Positions 26,187 to 38,140 of a DNA stretch of 64,000 nucleotides are shown one piece after another. The position numbers and the translations under genes were made by a program. Under the pieces are notes generated by a model. The model was not told where the DNA came from. It searched no databases and saw nothing but the letters and a program-made list of their open reading frames with translations. Numbering within the stretch: the first letter of the stretch is position 1; the number at the start of each line of letters is the position of its first letter. The DNA comes from Echinostoma caproni (taxonomy: Eukaryota > Platyhelminthes > Trematoda > Plagiorchiida > Echinostomatidae), in NCBI GenBank assembly GCA_900618425.1, contig UZAN01039721.1, forward strand, positions 9,105 to 73,104. The letters are read 5' to 3'.

Positions 26187-26256
26187 CGGTCGTGTAGCCT
26201 AGGGGTAAGATTTTTGATTCCTCACCGATCGGCTCGCGGTTTGAGTCTCGACAGAG
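26187..26256 (+). repeat. tRNA-like segment, probable SINE head (family C)
   Basis: The plus strand contains GTGTAGCCTAGGGGTAAGA, which fits an RNA polymerase III A box, and about 30 bases later GGTTTGAGTCTCGACAG, which fits a B box. The spacing matches the D and T arms of a tRNA. No convincing acceptor stem or CCA-proximal pairing is present, so this is not called a functional tRNA. It probably heads a SINE that continues into the sequence after 26256. Only one copy was found in the window. Confidence 0.4.
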
Positions 26257-27507
26257 ATACAAATTATTAAGCACCGCTGGTGACTATCAGCAAGGAACAA
26301 ATCTTTTTACGGTGCTCCCTTGAACAGAGCTTCCAATTTGTAGTTAGCTTTTGGACCCCAGTGCCTCAGTCCTCTCTCTCCCATCTTGCGTCTGATTTTA
26401 CTGTTAACGGTAAGGATAGCACCTGTTTATTAAAATATCGAATGCCGAGAAAAAGCGAGTAATTTTAACTATTGACATCTATGTTCTTAACTGGACAAAG
26501 TTTCACTCTGAAAAAATCTGAAGGCCACACTGGAAGCCAAAATTGATGGCAAAGTAATCCGGCTCAAGATCTCATCTTTTCTCGTCTTCTGACCAGATCT
26601 CCTTCTTCCTTAAAGCAAAACCGCATGGAATCACGGACTGTCCCCGTTGAATTGTACTCAGAATAGCCTAGAATTGTCCAGGTTGGCAGTGTAAAATCTC
26701 TAGTCGAAGAATTCGATTATAAAAAGTGTGTGACTGTTGGCACTGCAACATCAGCGTCACATTATTGGTATCGAGTAGTCTTTGTACAGAGCGTCAGTTC
26801 GGATTCTACTCCTAAATACTTGCCGTTATCGAATAATTCTGAATATCCACAAACCCGACTACTAATTGGAGTAAAGTTAAGGGACAAACTGCAATAATCC
26901 AGACACTTGGCAAAGTTTGATTTCACGGATATTTGGTTTTTGCACGTTAAGTTCATTCTGAACTGTGCGCATGATAATGGTATTTCCGCTGCATTTATTC
27001 AATGCAATGGGTAAAACCGTCAAGGAAACTGGACATGGTGAGTAAATCTTGAACGCAAATCTTAAAAGTTTGATTGGTCGCAATAATGAAGAATGGAATT
27101 TTCTCCACGAGTATAGTTATAACTCTTGTTTAATGTACTGTTTTCTGGGCTAACACCCTGAAGCCTGTAGCTTAATACTGGTGTGATTAAACACTACGCT
27201 ACACGGAGCTGTTGATTCAACTTAATTTTGAGTCGTGTCTCGGAAATATTCAGCATTGTTTGTGTAATTGCCAACAGAGCTCAAAGCTGTTTAGTTACTT
27301 TCCTATGCATCACGCTGGTTGCTCACATATGCAAGGAACAGCGATAGAAAGCTTACCGATCCAAAATATTTAGGGAAGACATACTGGTCACCTGCTCACC
27401 GTCATTGGTCGATGAATAATTATGAGGAGCTTTGGTAACCAATTTACTCAACTTCCTAAATTAGTAAGACTGAGACAATTGAATTGTCATTTAGTAACTG
27501 TGACCTA
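26257..27507. other. Non-coding stretch
   Basis: No supported gene or recognisable element apart from the probable body of the tRNA-headed repeat at its left edge. Confidence 0.5.
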
Positions 27508-27745
27508 CACAGTTACTTGTGAGTAGTAGTGTGGGATAATCGATATTCATTTTGCCGGACTATCCTTCGAACTTCACCTTCACCCACAGTCCTCAATTCA
27601 TCTAATTAACCATACACTGGGAAGCACTAAATGCGAGTTCCGCTTTTATTGGAGCTCATCAGTATTGCATATCCACTGTCCCGTCCGGGATTTGAACTCC
27701 GGACCCATCGTATGGAAGGCTTGTGTTACAATTGTGCTTTCGGGT
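27508..27745 (-). repeat. SINE-like repeat family A, copy 2a (minus)
   Basis: This is a diverged copy of the repeat at 3475-3815, in the same orientation. On the minus strand it has the tRNA-like head with B-box-like GGAGTTCAAATCCCGG near 27677-27692, then the shared body ending near ACTCACAAGTAACTGTG. Its 5' leader is missing because the head abuts copy 2b, which points the other way. Together the pair forms a large imperfect inverted repeat. Confidence 0.6.
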
Positions 27746-27995
27746 CCAAATGAACTGACTGATTATCACTGAAGAGGACACATGAAAAAAGATGAATTGG
27801 CAGTTGGGTTCCACCGTTGAGTCCGGAATTCGTAGCCAGGACGGGACAATGGATATGTATTACTGAAAATCTCTATTAAGAGGGAAACTCACGTCGAGTG
27901 CTTCTGAGTGTTTGGTTGACTGCATGAACCGAAGACTGTGAGTCTAAGGGATAATCAGTTCAAAGCAAAATCGAATTGCACATACACGCACGTCA
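27745..27995 (+). repeat. SINE-like repeat family A, copy 2b (plus)
   Basis: This plus-strand copy carries the leader seen in copy 1 (GACTGATTATCACTGAAGAG onward) and the GACGGGACAATGGATATG block near 27841-27858. It also carries the body (GGGAAACTCAC, GTGCTTCTGAGTGT, GAAGACTGTGAG), all matching the complement of copy 2a. Most of the tRNA-like A-box region is deleted. The head-to-head arrangement with copy 2a suggests insertion of one copy into or next to another. Confidence 0.55.
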
Positions 27996-29014
27996 TTGAA
28001 TGTCTGCTTTTTGCAAACATTATGCACTTAGTCCATAAACTAGCTGATGAAATTATTATCGTCACTTGTAGAAATAAAATAGACCAAATGATCTGCACAT
28101 ATCATTAGTCAAAACTGCCAACCCACACACATTGCTATTAAAGGGTTGATGAGAACTAGAGCACTGTTACTAGCTGTTCTCTCTAGCATCATGCATTTTG
28201 TTGATATCAACTGTGAATTAAGTTGATGGTTTCCAGAGGTGGCATTTTATGTTCTTCGTAATATGAACGCTGTTCTCCGGTTCAGGTGTTCACTTTAGGC
28301 AATTCTAAACTCGTCAGCTGAGGTTAGATAGGAAAAACAAATTATGATAATTTGTCATTACTAGGTGTTCAGGTGCATACGGAGTTCGTGAGTTACACCA
28401 CATATGATTGATTGCATGAGCGGGAGGTCCTTTGAATTCAATGGTTAGTGCCACCCGAAAGAGTGAGTGTTATTTGAAAGTATTGCTATTTTGTAGAATG
28501 GTTGGCCTATCAAGTAAGTATGTATTCATGTATTCTTCTGTCTGATGAATTTCAGTATAGAGCCTCAATTATGTGTTTGATGCTTTTTTGCTGCTCGTTT
28601 ATAAAGCAATCCGAAATAATTACCATTATCATTCAGTTTTGTTTATATCACGTTTTTTATTAAAATGAATTGTACACAATTTTCCAAGTGAAGTTTGATA
28701 AAAGGTACATTAATTATTTTGTGGGAATTATTACCAGTGAATGTGTTCTCACTTTGAAGCCATAGATTTATTTGTTTTCAAAGCGAGTGCGCTCTCTTTG
28801 AAAACGTAATTATCACAATGAATAAATGATAATGATTGTCACATGGTTCTACCTAGACTGGATATTCTGTTTGGAGCAAGAAATGCAAGCTTTCTGGGTG
28901 TGGACTGATCTTAGATACCGCTCTTGTGAAGATGACTGTTGGTCAATTCCAACATTTGCTTGCTGATTAACCAACTGGCGGATCTTATTGATTCACTGAC
29001 TTGTTGCGTGCACC
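27996..29014. other. Non-coding stretch
   Basis: No supported gene. A perfect 10-base inverted repeat (GTTTTCAAAG and its complement) at 28774-28783 and 28796-28805 has a 12-base loop; its role is unknown and it may be chance. Confidence 0.5.
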
Positions 29015-31470
29015 TTGTCACGTGTGATATGCATACAGAAATCGTGGTTAAATCAAAACAAAGGATTTACTGATAAGCATACCTGGTTTCACAAGTTTTC
29101 AACAAAACAAAGAAAGAAGCGAAAAGAAAACCGAGGGTGGGTTAATGACTTACATTCACTGCAACTAGTGTGGCATGTCCGAAACTTCGTTTACCTTCTG
29201 TTACGGTACTTACTGACGCACTGTTTCATGTCGACCCACATTTTCCTGTTTTCAGAGCACAATTATTACCAACCTCTGCATTGTCCCTTTTTGCTCACAA
29301 ATCGAAATCAGCCGATTTTACAGTGCATTTATTCCTTTCACTGCTTCCCTAGTTGAAGACAATATAATTTTAATTTTTGCGGATTTTAATCATGGATCAA
29401 CCCAACCTTTACTTTTTTCGGCCTTGAAGATCTCTCTCTAATAAGCATCAGATGAGATGCTGTCTTGGATAGGATTATCATTAACCATCTAATCTTTTCT
29501 CTCTCAAATTGAAGGCCCCATTTTCCACTAACGACAATTGTCTTTCACGTCACAGACCAAAATTTTACTCTCGGTTAGTGTACAACGCTTTCTTTCAAAC
29601 AAAACCAAGGAACATAAAAACTTGGAATCTTTCAGCTGACAGACCCCTTTTTCTAAGGAAATATTTTGATATCATCTCCTGTTGGTTCTCCATTTAACAG
29701 CCTTTCTGTTCTGTTGAACAGTTGACTGATACAGGTAGCGTAATTTTCAATTTAAGCTACTATATGAAAATGTATACACACTGGGAGAGTATGCTCTTCG
29801 CTGCTAAAAGCTCTTAGAAGATAAACAGAACAAGCATTCAAGATGCACCAAACAATCAACGTCAAACAGTTCACGCTGTAAAAGAGCGGAGATCAAAAGA
29901 CGAAATGCTTCATTTGCAAAGCAAATTGTAGATGCTGGAGATGAAAGACAGCTATGGCAAGGGATCAGATTACACGTCGACAGAAGAAGCCGTCCATAAA
30001 CAAAACTATTTACATGGACAGCATTATTGTTGCACTCATTTAAACTTCAAAATATCTCTGGTCTCTACACTCCACGACCCGCCTATTTACCGCCAACCCG
30101 GACACCCATATGGGTGTCTATCATCTTCTTAAACTACAAAATTCACGAATGCAGTTGATCCCGATGGTCCTGCTTCGTCTACGACCAAATACGTCGCCGA
30201 TTTACTCATACAACTGTTCGCGTCCCTTTTAAAAAATATATATTTATGGATGTTTGATCCCCGATTCCTGTGGGATATTCAACATTATTCCGATTCCTAA
30301 ATCACATTCATCCAGCAATTTATCTAAGTGGTTTAGTTCCATTGCTATCACTTATTCAGGATTTACACTAGTAGAATGAGCTATACTCACCCACTTGCAG
30401 TCTAATTATAATGTTCCCAATAACTCCCTTTAGTTTGCGTATAAGCCAAATAAATATTCTTTGGACCCTATCTCTTCACGGATGCGCTTTATTTGTAAAT
30501 CATTGGACTGTTTCCGGAAATCCGTTCGTTTTCTTTTCCTTGATTATTCTTCTGCTTCTGCTTCCGTTCAACGATCTCTTGTGTGAAAATTGAATCCATT
30601 CGGTCGCCCTATCACTTTATTGTCACAGCTGAAAGGCAATTATACAGGAAGGATTCAAATAACAAAAGAAAGAGAATGTGTTTCAAAACGCTCGGTAAAT
30701 AATGCTGGAGTCCTTCAGAGTGTCATGCTTTCTCCATGCTTATTTATAGCACCAATCAGTAGCTTACCCTCTATCCGGTCTGCCAATACCTTTATATATG
30801 CAGGTAAGGCGGTCTTATGCCATACCATTTCAAAACAAATTGACATGGAATGTTCTGACAGTTTAGTACAAGTGTATTTATTTTCGAACAGATGCTATCT
30901 CCGCTTGAATGCTCCTAAATGCTTCGAATGCATTTGTAGTCTTTCTCGGTTCGAGTACCCTTAGTTATCTATTCTGTACCCTTTCCCAGAACACATCACC
31001 AAATGCCCGAGAGTCATCATAGAGAGCAATCTATGGTGGTCCACTCATTTTCCAGTCTGTGCTGGTAGACTACGTCGCTCATTCTTCCAGATATGCGGGC
31101 TGTGATAGTTTAGATTGGTGCATTAAACTCTGCGTTCTTTTGTTCATGAGTGCATCTTTCCCTGTCATACTTTCTTGTTTTCCAGCCATTTCCCCTGGAC
31201 TACTCAAAAGAGGTTTCATAACTCTTAGTCGCGGTTTAGTTACTGCCAACTATGGTTCTCTTATTTCTTTAACCCCTAACCACAAAATGATCTGGTTTTC
31301 ATACTTATTCATGTGAGAAGTTCGCCCGTAAGATACTGAACGACCCCAGTCAATCGCTCAATCCCTAGCTATCTTTAGGCTACTTCCTCGCGACAACCCG
31401 ATCCATTTATCGCCGCCTAACCTCCTTCGAAAACATTTATCGCAATTTAACAGTACCCTAAATGGCCAGT
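29015..31470 (+). mobile_element. Degraded CR1-like non-LTR retrotransposon
   Basis: Fragments of a LINE ORF2 appear in order on the plus strand in shifting frames. An endonuclease-like start (VICIQKSWLN) lies near 29020, and an endonuclease DFNHGS-like motif near 29380-29400. A reverse-transcriptase finger segment (IPIPKSHSSSNLSKW) lies at 30287-30331, followed by the GVLQSVMLSPCLFI segment near 30702 and SNTFLYADD-equivalent sequence near 30785. A thumb-like segment (SPGLLKRGFITLSRGL) lies near 31187-31234. The order and spacing match CR1/SR1-type elements of flatworms. The catalytic motif reads Tyr-Ala-Gly-Lys at 30797-30808 in place of Tyr-Ala-Asp-Asp, and there are many frameshifts and stops, so the copy is dead. 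The 5' end and ORF1 are not recognisable; the 3' end is estimated from where the pyrimidine-rich texture stops. Confidence 0.75.
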
Positions 31471-34400
31471 ATTCTAATTGATAAGATGAAGATCCAAAAT
31501 AAGATTATTTAAAACCTACAAAGATGAAATATCTAGTTGTATCATTGTCGTGCATGGTCTTTCTTATTTCTTTGTATCCAATTGTAACAATGAACATTTT
31601 TTGACTGAAATGTAGACAGAGTTGGCTGTAAGAGTCATTAAAATACAATAAGATACAAAAACAATAGAATACTGATGGGTTCGGCAACAGTGCACAACAA
31701 TCTAAGCACAGAACAAATGTTCACTGGGCGTGTTTTTTTTACAACTGAAAAATGGGAGCGCTAATTCGAATTCGATAACCTATTCACGCAGCTTCCAAAC
31801 CTAGCGCCTTCCGGCCTTCCAGGACTATAGGTGCTCAAATTTCTCTCCGTGAATACGTGGTTTGGTGTTCAACGAAACTAGTGGACGATTTGGAGTTTTG
31901 GTGAAAAAGAAACATTTATAACACCTAAACAAGTAGTTATTGGTAAGCACAAGTGGTTATATTATATCTACAGGACCAAATAAAGGTACATGTATTGTAA
32001 TCCTGACCAGAATATAAGAAAAGGATGAATGCTATGCTCAAGGATAACGAAACTTCTCAAAATGAACTTCAACAAGTGTAAGACAAGACAAAGCAAATTC
32101 AGCTTGTCTGTCAATCGGTATTGCTCAAAACAAATGGATCTTATGGATGTGACTTTGATCGATCGGATCCGAACGATTACATCGAGGATGTATGGCTTAC
32201 AAAACAAAGCGAAAACGGGATGTCGTCAAGCGTTTTCCATGCCTTCAGTGTGTTTCTGTTTCTGTGATTCTGATCTTGCTTATCTTCTCGAGGGCTCCTT
32301 CNATATTTTTGGTGCATGAACGGAATCCTGATTTAATGAGTTTGTGATATTTATTCGTCCTGTTTGCAGTACTTTGACACCACAAAATCACAAATACAGT
32401 CTGTTTGCACCTGAATAGGTCACATCCAATATATTATACTTTCTAAAGGTGTTTTACCTCATGTAACTACCATGTCCTGTGTAGAAGAGGAGGTCAGAGG
32501 TAGTATGTCACTTTTCATAGGCTTTCAATAGCACACAGTAATTTGAATAGAATATCCTATCGAAAATTAGATCTGACTTGAGTCTGAAATTGGTAATGGG
32601 ATCCTCAACTTACTTTTCATGGATTACCAGTTTTGGTATGAGCTATGCTAGCCCGTTTGGCTCTACTCCTTTTCCCATCAATCTTTCTACAAAACCCACC
32701 GTCCTTTAGCCTCGACCTGCAATCCTTTAACATTGACCCACAGTCCTTTAGTATAAAAATGTAAGTGATTATTATTCCGTACCTCTAATTAATGTGAACT
32801 CCATTGTTGAGATGTGGAAACATTGATAGGATGAGGATAATAAACATAGTTACCAACAGACGTCCCCATTACTATCATCGGTTGTATAATGATGCAACAT
32901 TGAATATAATTACCACGAGCAAAGCTCAGGAAAGCTATAATAAAGAGATATCTGTCTGAACGGTGTTTATTATTCACACTCACAGGAGTATGATATGTTA
33001 TACAGAAGCTGTACGAAATGTGTCAAATGGTTTGACGATACGGGAACATCGTGTAAACCTTTTCCAATCAGCATGTGGTGCAGCATACGAACGCCACCCC
33101 TCATTTTTCAATCAGGCCTTGAAAAATCACCATTTGTGGAACATAAAATGTTTCAACATTCGATGATCTCAGATTATACTCTGATACAGCTGTTTGACTA
33201 CGTTTGTGCGTCTGGGCTAAAAGAATACGGGTCGTTGCTAAAGTATTGCGGGTTTTAGCTTCAGGAATGGGGGTCAAGGCTTAAGGACTTAGGATTTTGG
33301 ATAAAGCTTAATGGGAAATAGTATAATGCTATGGGGAAAAGCTGAACATAAGAAGGGTTTACTACATTGTTTTTTCCTTTTCTTAGAATCCAGCTATCCG
33401 AATGTTTTCATGTATAAGAACAAAAGATAACATGCCAAAGGTCAAACGCGTCAACCTCAGTGTACTTTTGTGCGCAAAAATTGGCTTGACAGTTTTATCC
33501 CCAATGACGTGATGACGTACAAAGTTTTTGATTTGACGTAATAAACACCTAAGTGTGACCCAAAAGTGTTGGGTTATTGCTGCTTCTGGTTCACGCGATC
33601 TCCTATGACGGAACTTTGCACCTCTCTGTGAGAGTTATCTTTGCGTATAACTTATCTGGGTGAAGTTTACCTGCTGTAATTGGAACATCGGTGCATTATG
33701 AATTCTACCGGAGACAATGTTTTACTGACAATGAATCATACGCAAAACGTATGACGGTGAACCTCTATTTCGATAGACTGACAACATTTCTGGTTTCCAA
33801 TACATTCATCAACCCTTAACCATTTTCCTTTTCATTTCAGAGCTGTCAAAACGATTCACATCTGTGCCATATTAAGTGATAATTTACATACGCTGAGGTG
33901 GTTGGTTGGACTGTGAGTCAGTGCGTAAATTTGTTATGTCTACGGCGTTTACGGACCTACCCTATATTCAAGGCCCGTGCATTATTTTGCGGTACATAAG
34001 GGCTCTATTTTGTATCGTGAGCCGGGCTGAAAACTGCTGCAGCTATCTCCATTTCGCAGCTTCCGCTCTTGTGAGATCGAGAGAAGCTCAGCATAAAGCC
34101 GAGCAGAATAATCATTGGTACTTAGAACGGAGGTGGGCCTGAGAGATTGACTGAAGAGCTGAAGTTGAGGAAAAATTGATGTAGATATCGCGGCTTTTAT
34201 TCCTGAAAATAAATAAACATAAAAGAGATATCAGAGGCTAGGTAGAATGACCGATAATTTCATACGGAAAACGGTGTTTGATAGCTTCCAGTGATCTCGT
34301 ATCATTTCAAATAATCGTAGTTTTATCCATCATTCGCACCAGGTAGATACATTTTGGTCATTGTATCTATGACCACAACCGGATCACAACCCGTTATTCG

Positions 34401-34604
34401 GTAAGATGAATTTATCTCAATTAAGCAAGACCGGGCAGACGTTTTCCGTCCGGTTCACGTGACCAAATGGAATCCATATTTATTGACTAGTATGTGTTTA
34501 CCGCAGTGTAAAGCGTGAGCCATAATTATATGATCGGTAGGCAATCTGCGCTCTCTCTCTCACAGACCAAGCAGATCACCAAGTCAACCAACCAATCGCA
34601 TCAA
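31471..34604. other. Non-coding stretch
   Basis: No supported gene. A single N lies at 32302 without flanking duplication. A GC-richer patch at about 33895-34145 differs from its surroundings and could be an unrecognised repeat, but I found no second copy in the window. Confidence 0.5.
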
Positions 34605-34651
34605 AAATATGAATCATTTTGACGTAGNAAATATGAATCATTTTGACGTAG
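34605..34651. repeat. Exact 23-base duplication across a single N (assembly artefact)
   Basis: The 23 bases at 34605-34627 are repeated exactly at 34629-34651, with one N at 34628 between them. The simplest reading is two contig ends with an unmerged overlap joined by a placeholder base. The true genome probably contains the 23-mer once. Confidence 0.8.
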
Positions 34652-35119
34652 TTCTGAACAAACAAAACGAAAAGCCGTCTAGTTCTCGCTGTCGACCAAT
34701 ATTCTGACTGCAATGCGCACATTCAAAGACACAATAAAGTTGAAATATTTCGCCGTTCTGACTGAAATGAAAGATGTTTGTTCACATTGTTTCACAATTG
34801 ACTGGGCACAATTAGTATCTCACAACACTAATAGTATACACCTTGATTAGATTGTGTGCATGAAATTCAATAGTGTCAAATGCTTAAGTGTTTGCACACC
34901 TGTTCGCTATGCCATATTGTGTTGAAGGTGGGATAAATGCACTCTATGCAGACGTGTGCATAGAAATAAGTCGTTTTCTGGAAGATTTCGACACTATCTA
35001 GCCTAAAATAAAACTTACTCCCAGAAAATAAAGTATACACTGATTTTTCTGAATAACGAGAGAGGAACATGTGCAGAGCAAATATCAACGAAAATCAACT
35101 GGATTCATACGGAGTGTTT

Positions 35120-35159
35120 CCGCGAAGAGCGTCCTTCGCGGGGACGGGACGGGAGGGGG
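35120..35159 (+). other. GC-rich hairpin merging into a G-quadruplex motif
   Basis: A perfect 8-base stem, CCGCGAAG (35120-35127) and CTTCGCGG (35134-35141), has a 6-base loop. It runs directly into four G runs of 4, 3, 3 and 5 at 35140-35159, separated by AC, AC and A. This meets the usual G-quadruplex definition with very short loops. In such AT-rich DNA it is conspicuous. The function is unknown; no gene is adjacent. Confidence 0.6.
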
Positions 35160-35620
35160 CTTTATTGACAATAAGGGATGCATGAACATGAAGTAAGACC
35201 AAACGAAATGGCATCATTTGGGCAATTTATTTATATTCATTGGTCGTTCACAGGAAATAGAGAATGAGAAATTATATAACGAAGGCTCTTAAGATCAATA
35301 GATTTGACACCATAAGCAGCCGAGGGAAAATGTGCCACATTATGGGGCCCTGTTTCTGTGTGTATTCATTTACCTGTTACTGTGGGACTTGGCAAATGGT
35401 TTGCACAAACGGAGGCCTGCCTGATTGTTTTAGAGAACACCGCACAGTTTGAGTGAACACGAGAACAGTTCGTATAACTAAATTAGCATCTCTTTCAGTC
35501 CAACTCCTCACATCAAGCTACCAAAAATAGTTGAGTAGCGCATCCCAGCCACATAGTCGGAGCATTCATATCCATAATCTCCAGTCGGGTCGACAGATTT
35601 ACACTGCCAATGAGAACCAA
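35160..35620. other. Non-coding stretch
   Basis: No supported gene. The right part may belong to the repeat copy at 35621-35675, whose left boundary is not clear. Confidence 0.4.
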
Positions 35621-35675
35621 CTAGGTCGAAACAGCTTTTCAGTGCTTCCAAGCTTTTCAGTTCACCTTTGGTTTG
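35621..35675 (-). repeat. Dispersed repeat family D, inverted fragment
   Basis: The 42 bases from about 35624 match the complement of 37334-37375 at 38 of 42 positions (core GGTCGAAACAGCT and AGCTTTTCAGTTCAC). The family has a longer copy at 37215-37500 and another diverged copy near 38005-38140. Confidence 0.6.
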
Positions 35676-37214
35676 CTCCGTACACGACGAAGTTCAGCCT
35701 ATTTTTGTAATTCTCCCTGATTTTGATCATCGTATGGGACATTCTTCGACTCGTTTGTATTTGGAAATTTTAGTTGTATTCTGAAAACATTTCTACCAAT
35801 ATATTCATGATATGGATCCGATGCTTTTTCTGTACTCAACTGTGACCTTGATTATGGTAACGGTTCAACATTTATAACACAAATTGTTTATCCTCAATTA
35901 GAAAAACCGTGGGAAGAAACTGGGTTGACCAACACCTCCGATATGTAAATGATTCTTTAATATATGCATATATATATATACTGCTGAGTACAAATTTCAG
36001 GTGCTCTTTATTTGCTTATTCACCCGATGAAACCCTGTCAAATGACAATGGGTGATCACGACTCACATGTCCGTTTACACCCTCCCTGCTTACTTGTTTG
36101 TGTGTGTATGTGGTGGGAAAAGCTGGTACCTGCTCGTGAAAATACGATCATCCTTGGCAATCCTTGCAATATGGATTTAACGGACAATGACAAAGCACAT
36201 GTGGTACACATGCGGTTTGACTGACCGAGTCGGGTCTGCGTTTTAGGGAACAATGCGAAGAATTCAACTATGTTATTCCTGACAAAGCCAAAAGCAGACC
36301 ACTTCATTTACGAAAACAAAATTGCAAAGCGCGTCTTCTCCAGATAGGATTGCCTCATAGTGGGAAAATGGTCTAAGGAAGTAATCAGTAACTGTGAAGC
36401 ACTTGAGAAACAGCCTAAAATGCACACACTCCATTGTTTTCGAACCCGAATAATTGTTTCATCCTGACAGTACGTTCCCTTTCACTGGCAAATGCCGCCA
36501 CAAAGTAGCAATGAAGAAATCCAATTGGTTGAACCGTGTAGAGTTTGAAGAATGGTTACCTTCCATGACTTTTATTACTCAGCTTATAGTTTATTCAGAA
36601 CATTCGCAGTAATAGCGATGTAGAAAGCTGAAAATCCACCAAACACCGATGTGTAAGGCACAAACAGACTTGCCTAGAAAGCGCATCTTGCTCGTACAAC
36701 CATCGTTTGGTACGGGACCATCTTCTACCTTCATGGAGAGGTTAACAGAAAAGCTCAACTTTGGTTGGTTTATCCTTGTTTCCAATGTGATGCATAACAA
36801 AGCGTTGCTGAGTCCACATTTCTTTGATCACACAATAAATGGAATGACTGTTTTACAGTCGCTTTCTAAGTTGATAAACCAGCGTATTCAATTGTTGAAT
36901 CCCGAGCAAAGACAGGATTTATTTCTAGTACAGCTGCCTGTTCAATATTCGAGGGCAGAGAGAACTTGACATTCTTTCACATTGAAAGCGCTCTGCTTTT
37001 GGCTTTGAGTTCCAGTATCCCTCAGAGCCAGAGGAAGAACAAAGACCATATGATCGTCAGATTCGCGTATGTTCGACTGAATGCGTCAAGCACTGAACCA
37101 CTTGACAATAGCGACAATCATAACATCATATGCGGTCACGGTCAATGACACTGTCTGTATACCTGCTAACCCTTGACACCCCTAACACGCATTGTCCGGA
37201 ATAAGGAGATTGAG
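35676..37214. other. Non-coding stretch
   Basis: No supported gene. There is a TA-rich tract near 35964-35980. A 106-codon open frame at 36649-36969 is of chance length, without motif or splice support. Confidence 0.5.
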
Positions 37215-37500
37215 TTCTTCGCATGTTCCCCGAGAAGATCTGACGCATTCAGCCAGACCACGTGTCTCATGTGAGTAACGGAGGATTTGGTCCAATTTTA
37301 AAGGGAAATTCGTCGGGAATATGTCAAATGAGGCGTGAACTGAAAAGCTAGGAAGTACTGGACAGCTGTTTCGACCACATGTTTCTCTTTCTGTCTAAGT
37401 CTGTCTTGCATTGACTGATAACTGTGACCTGTTTTTCACGAGTAGCGAAAGGCCATCAAAAAGCGGTCGGTTTCCCGACCACCAACACACGCGCACCCAC
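37215..37500 (+). repeat. Dispersed repeat family D, longer copy
   Basis: It contains the segment matched in inverted orientation at 35621-35675. It also shares order and sequence with 38005-38140: a TTCTTCGCA start, a GACGCATT..AGCCAGACCA segment, and a GCGAAAGG..GGTTTCCCGACC segment followed by CACACG. No coding capacity is seen. It may be a SINE or part of a larger element. Confidence 0.5.
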
Positions 37501-38004
37501 ATACTCTTCAAGAGGGTGAGTGCGAGCGGATCTGTGAGCTATGATCAACCACTGTATTCTACACACGGATTCCTTAATATTGATCGGTGATTTTCTTCTG
37601 CGTGAGGAACAATTTCCCCACTGACGAATTTATGTAGAATCAGGGAAACATGTTACAAAGTGGTATCCGCGGTGCCACTGAGTGCCGGATAAGATAAAAG
37701 GTTCAGTAGTATAGCGGATGTCACTTTGCAACTTATTTCCCGGATTGGCGGTACCGTGATAAATTGTGTTAACTAGCTATCCACTACAAAGGTGGAAAGC
37801 AGTGACACTTTTTCTACTGTGAATTGAGCTGAGCTGAGCGGTTGAAGACACCACCCTTTCACAGTATTACTCAACTTTTTTGTAGTCACTGGCGTCTTCT
37901 GGAACATATTTATTCCACCCTGAACCAATCCACTTCGTAGAAAATTGTGCATTGTTTCACAAATAAATTTACCGGTTGTTATTTCGGCGGCCTGAGACAG
38001 TTGA
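37501..38004. other. Non-coding stretch between two family D copies
   Basis: No supported gene. It contains a short GAGCT repeat near 37824-37840. Confidence 0.45.
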
Positions 38005-38140
38005 TTTCTTCGCACGGTACTCCAAAACTCAAATGTGATGCGTTGAGCCAGACCAAATCTCTTTTGTGATCTTTCATTTAGCAGCGAAAGGTCGAAACAG
38101 GGTAGACGGCTTTCCGCACCAGAAACACAGACGAATATGA
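38005..38140 (+). repeat. Dispersed repeat family D, diverged third copy
   Basis: It aligns with 37215-37490 in the same orientation, with an internal deletion: TTCTTCGCA, GATGCGTTGAGCCAGACCA, AGCGAAAGGTCGAAACAG, and GGCTTTCCGCACC followed by AAACACAG. The alignment was done by eye and identity is moderate. Confidence 0.45.

Noticed and set aside
26187..26256. Functional tRNA gene
   Set aside because: A and B boxes are present but acceptor and anticodon stems do not pair convincingly, and similar tRNA-like heads here belong to SINE-like repeats.
36649..36969. 106-codon plus-strand open frame
   Set aside because: Chance length, no recognisable motif, no supporting splice or poly(A) signal.
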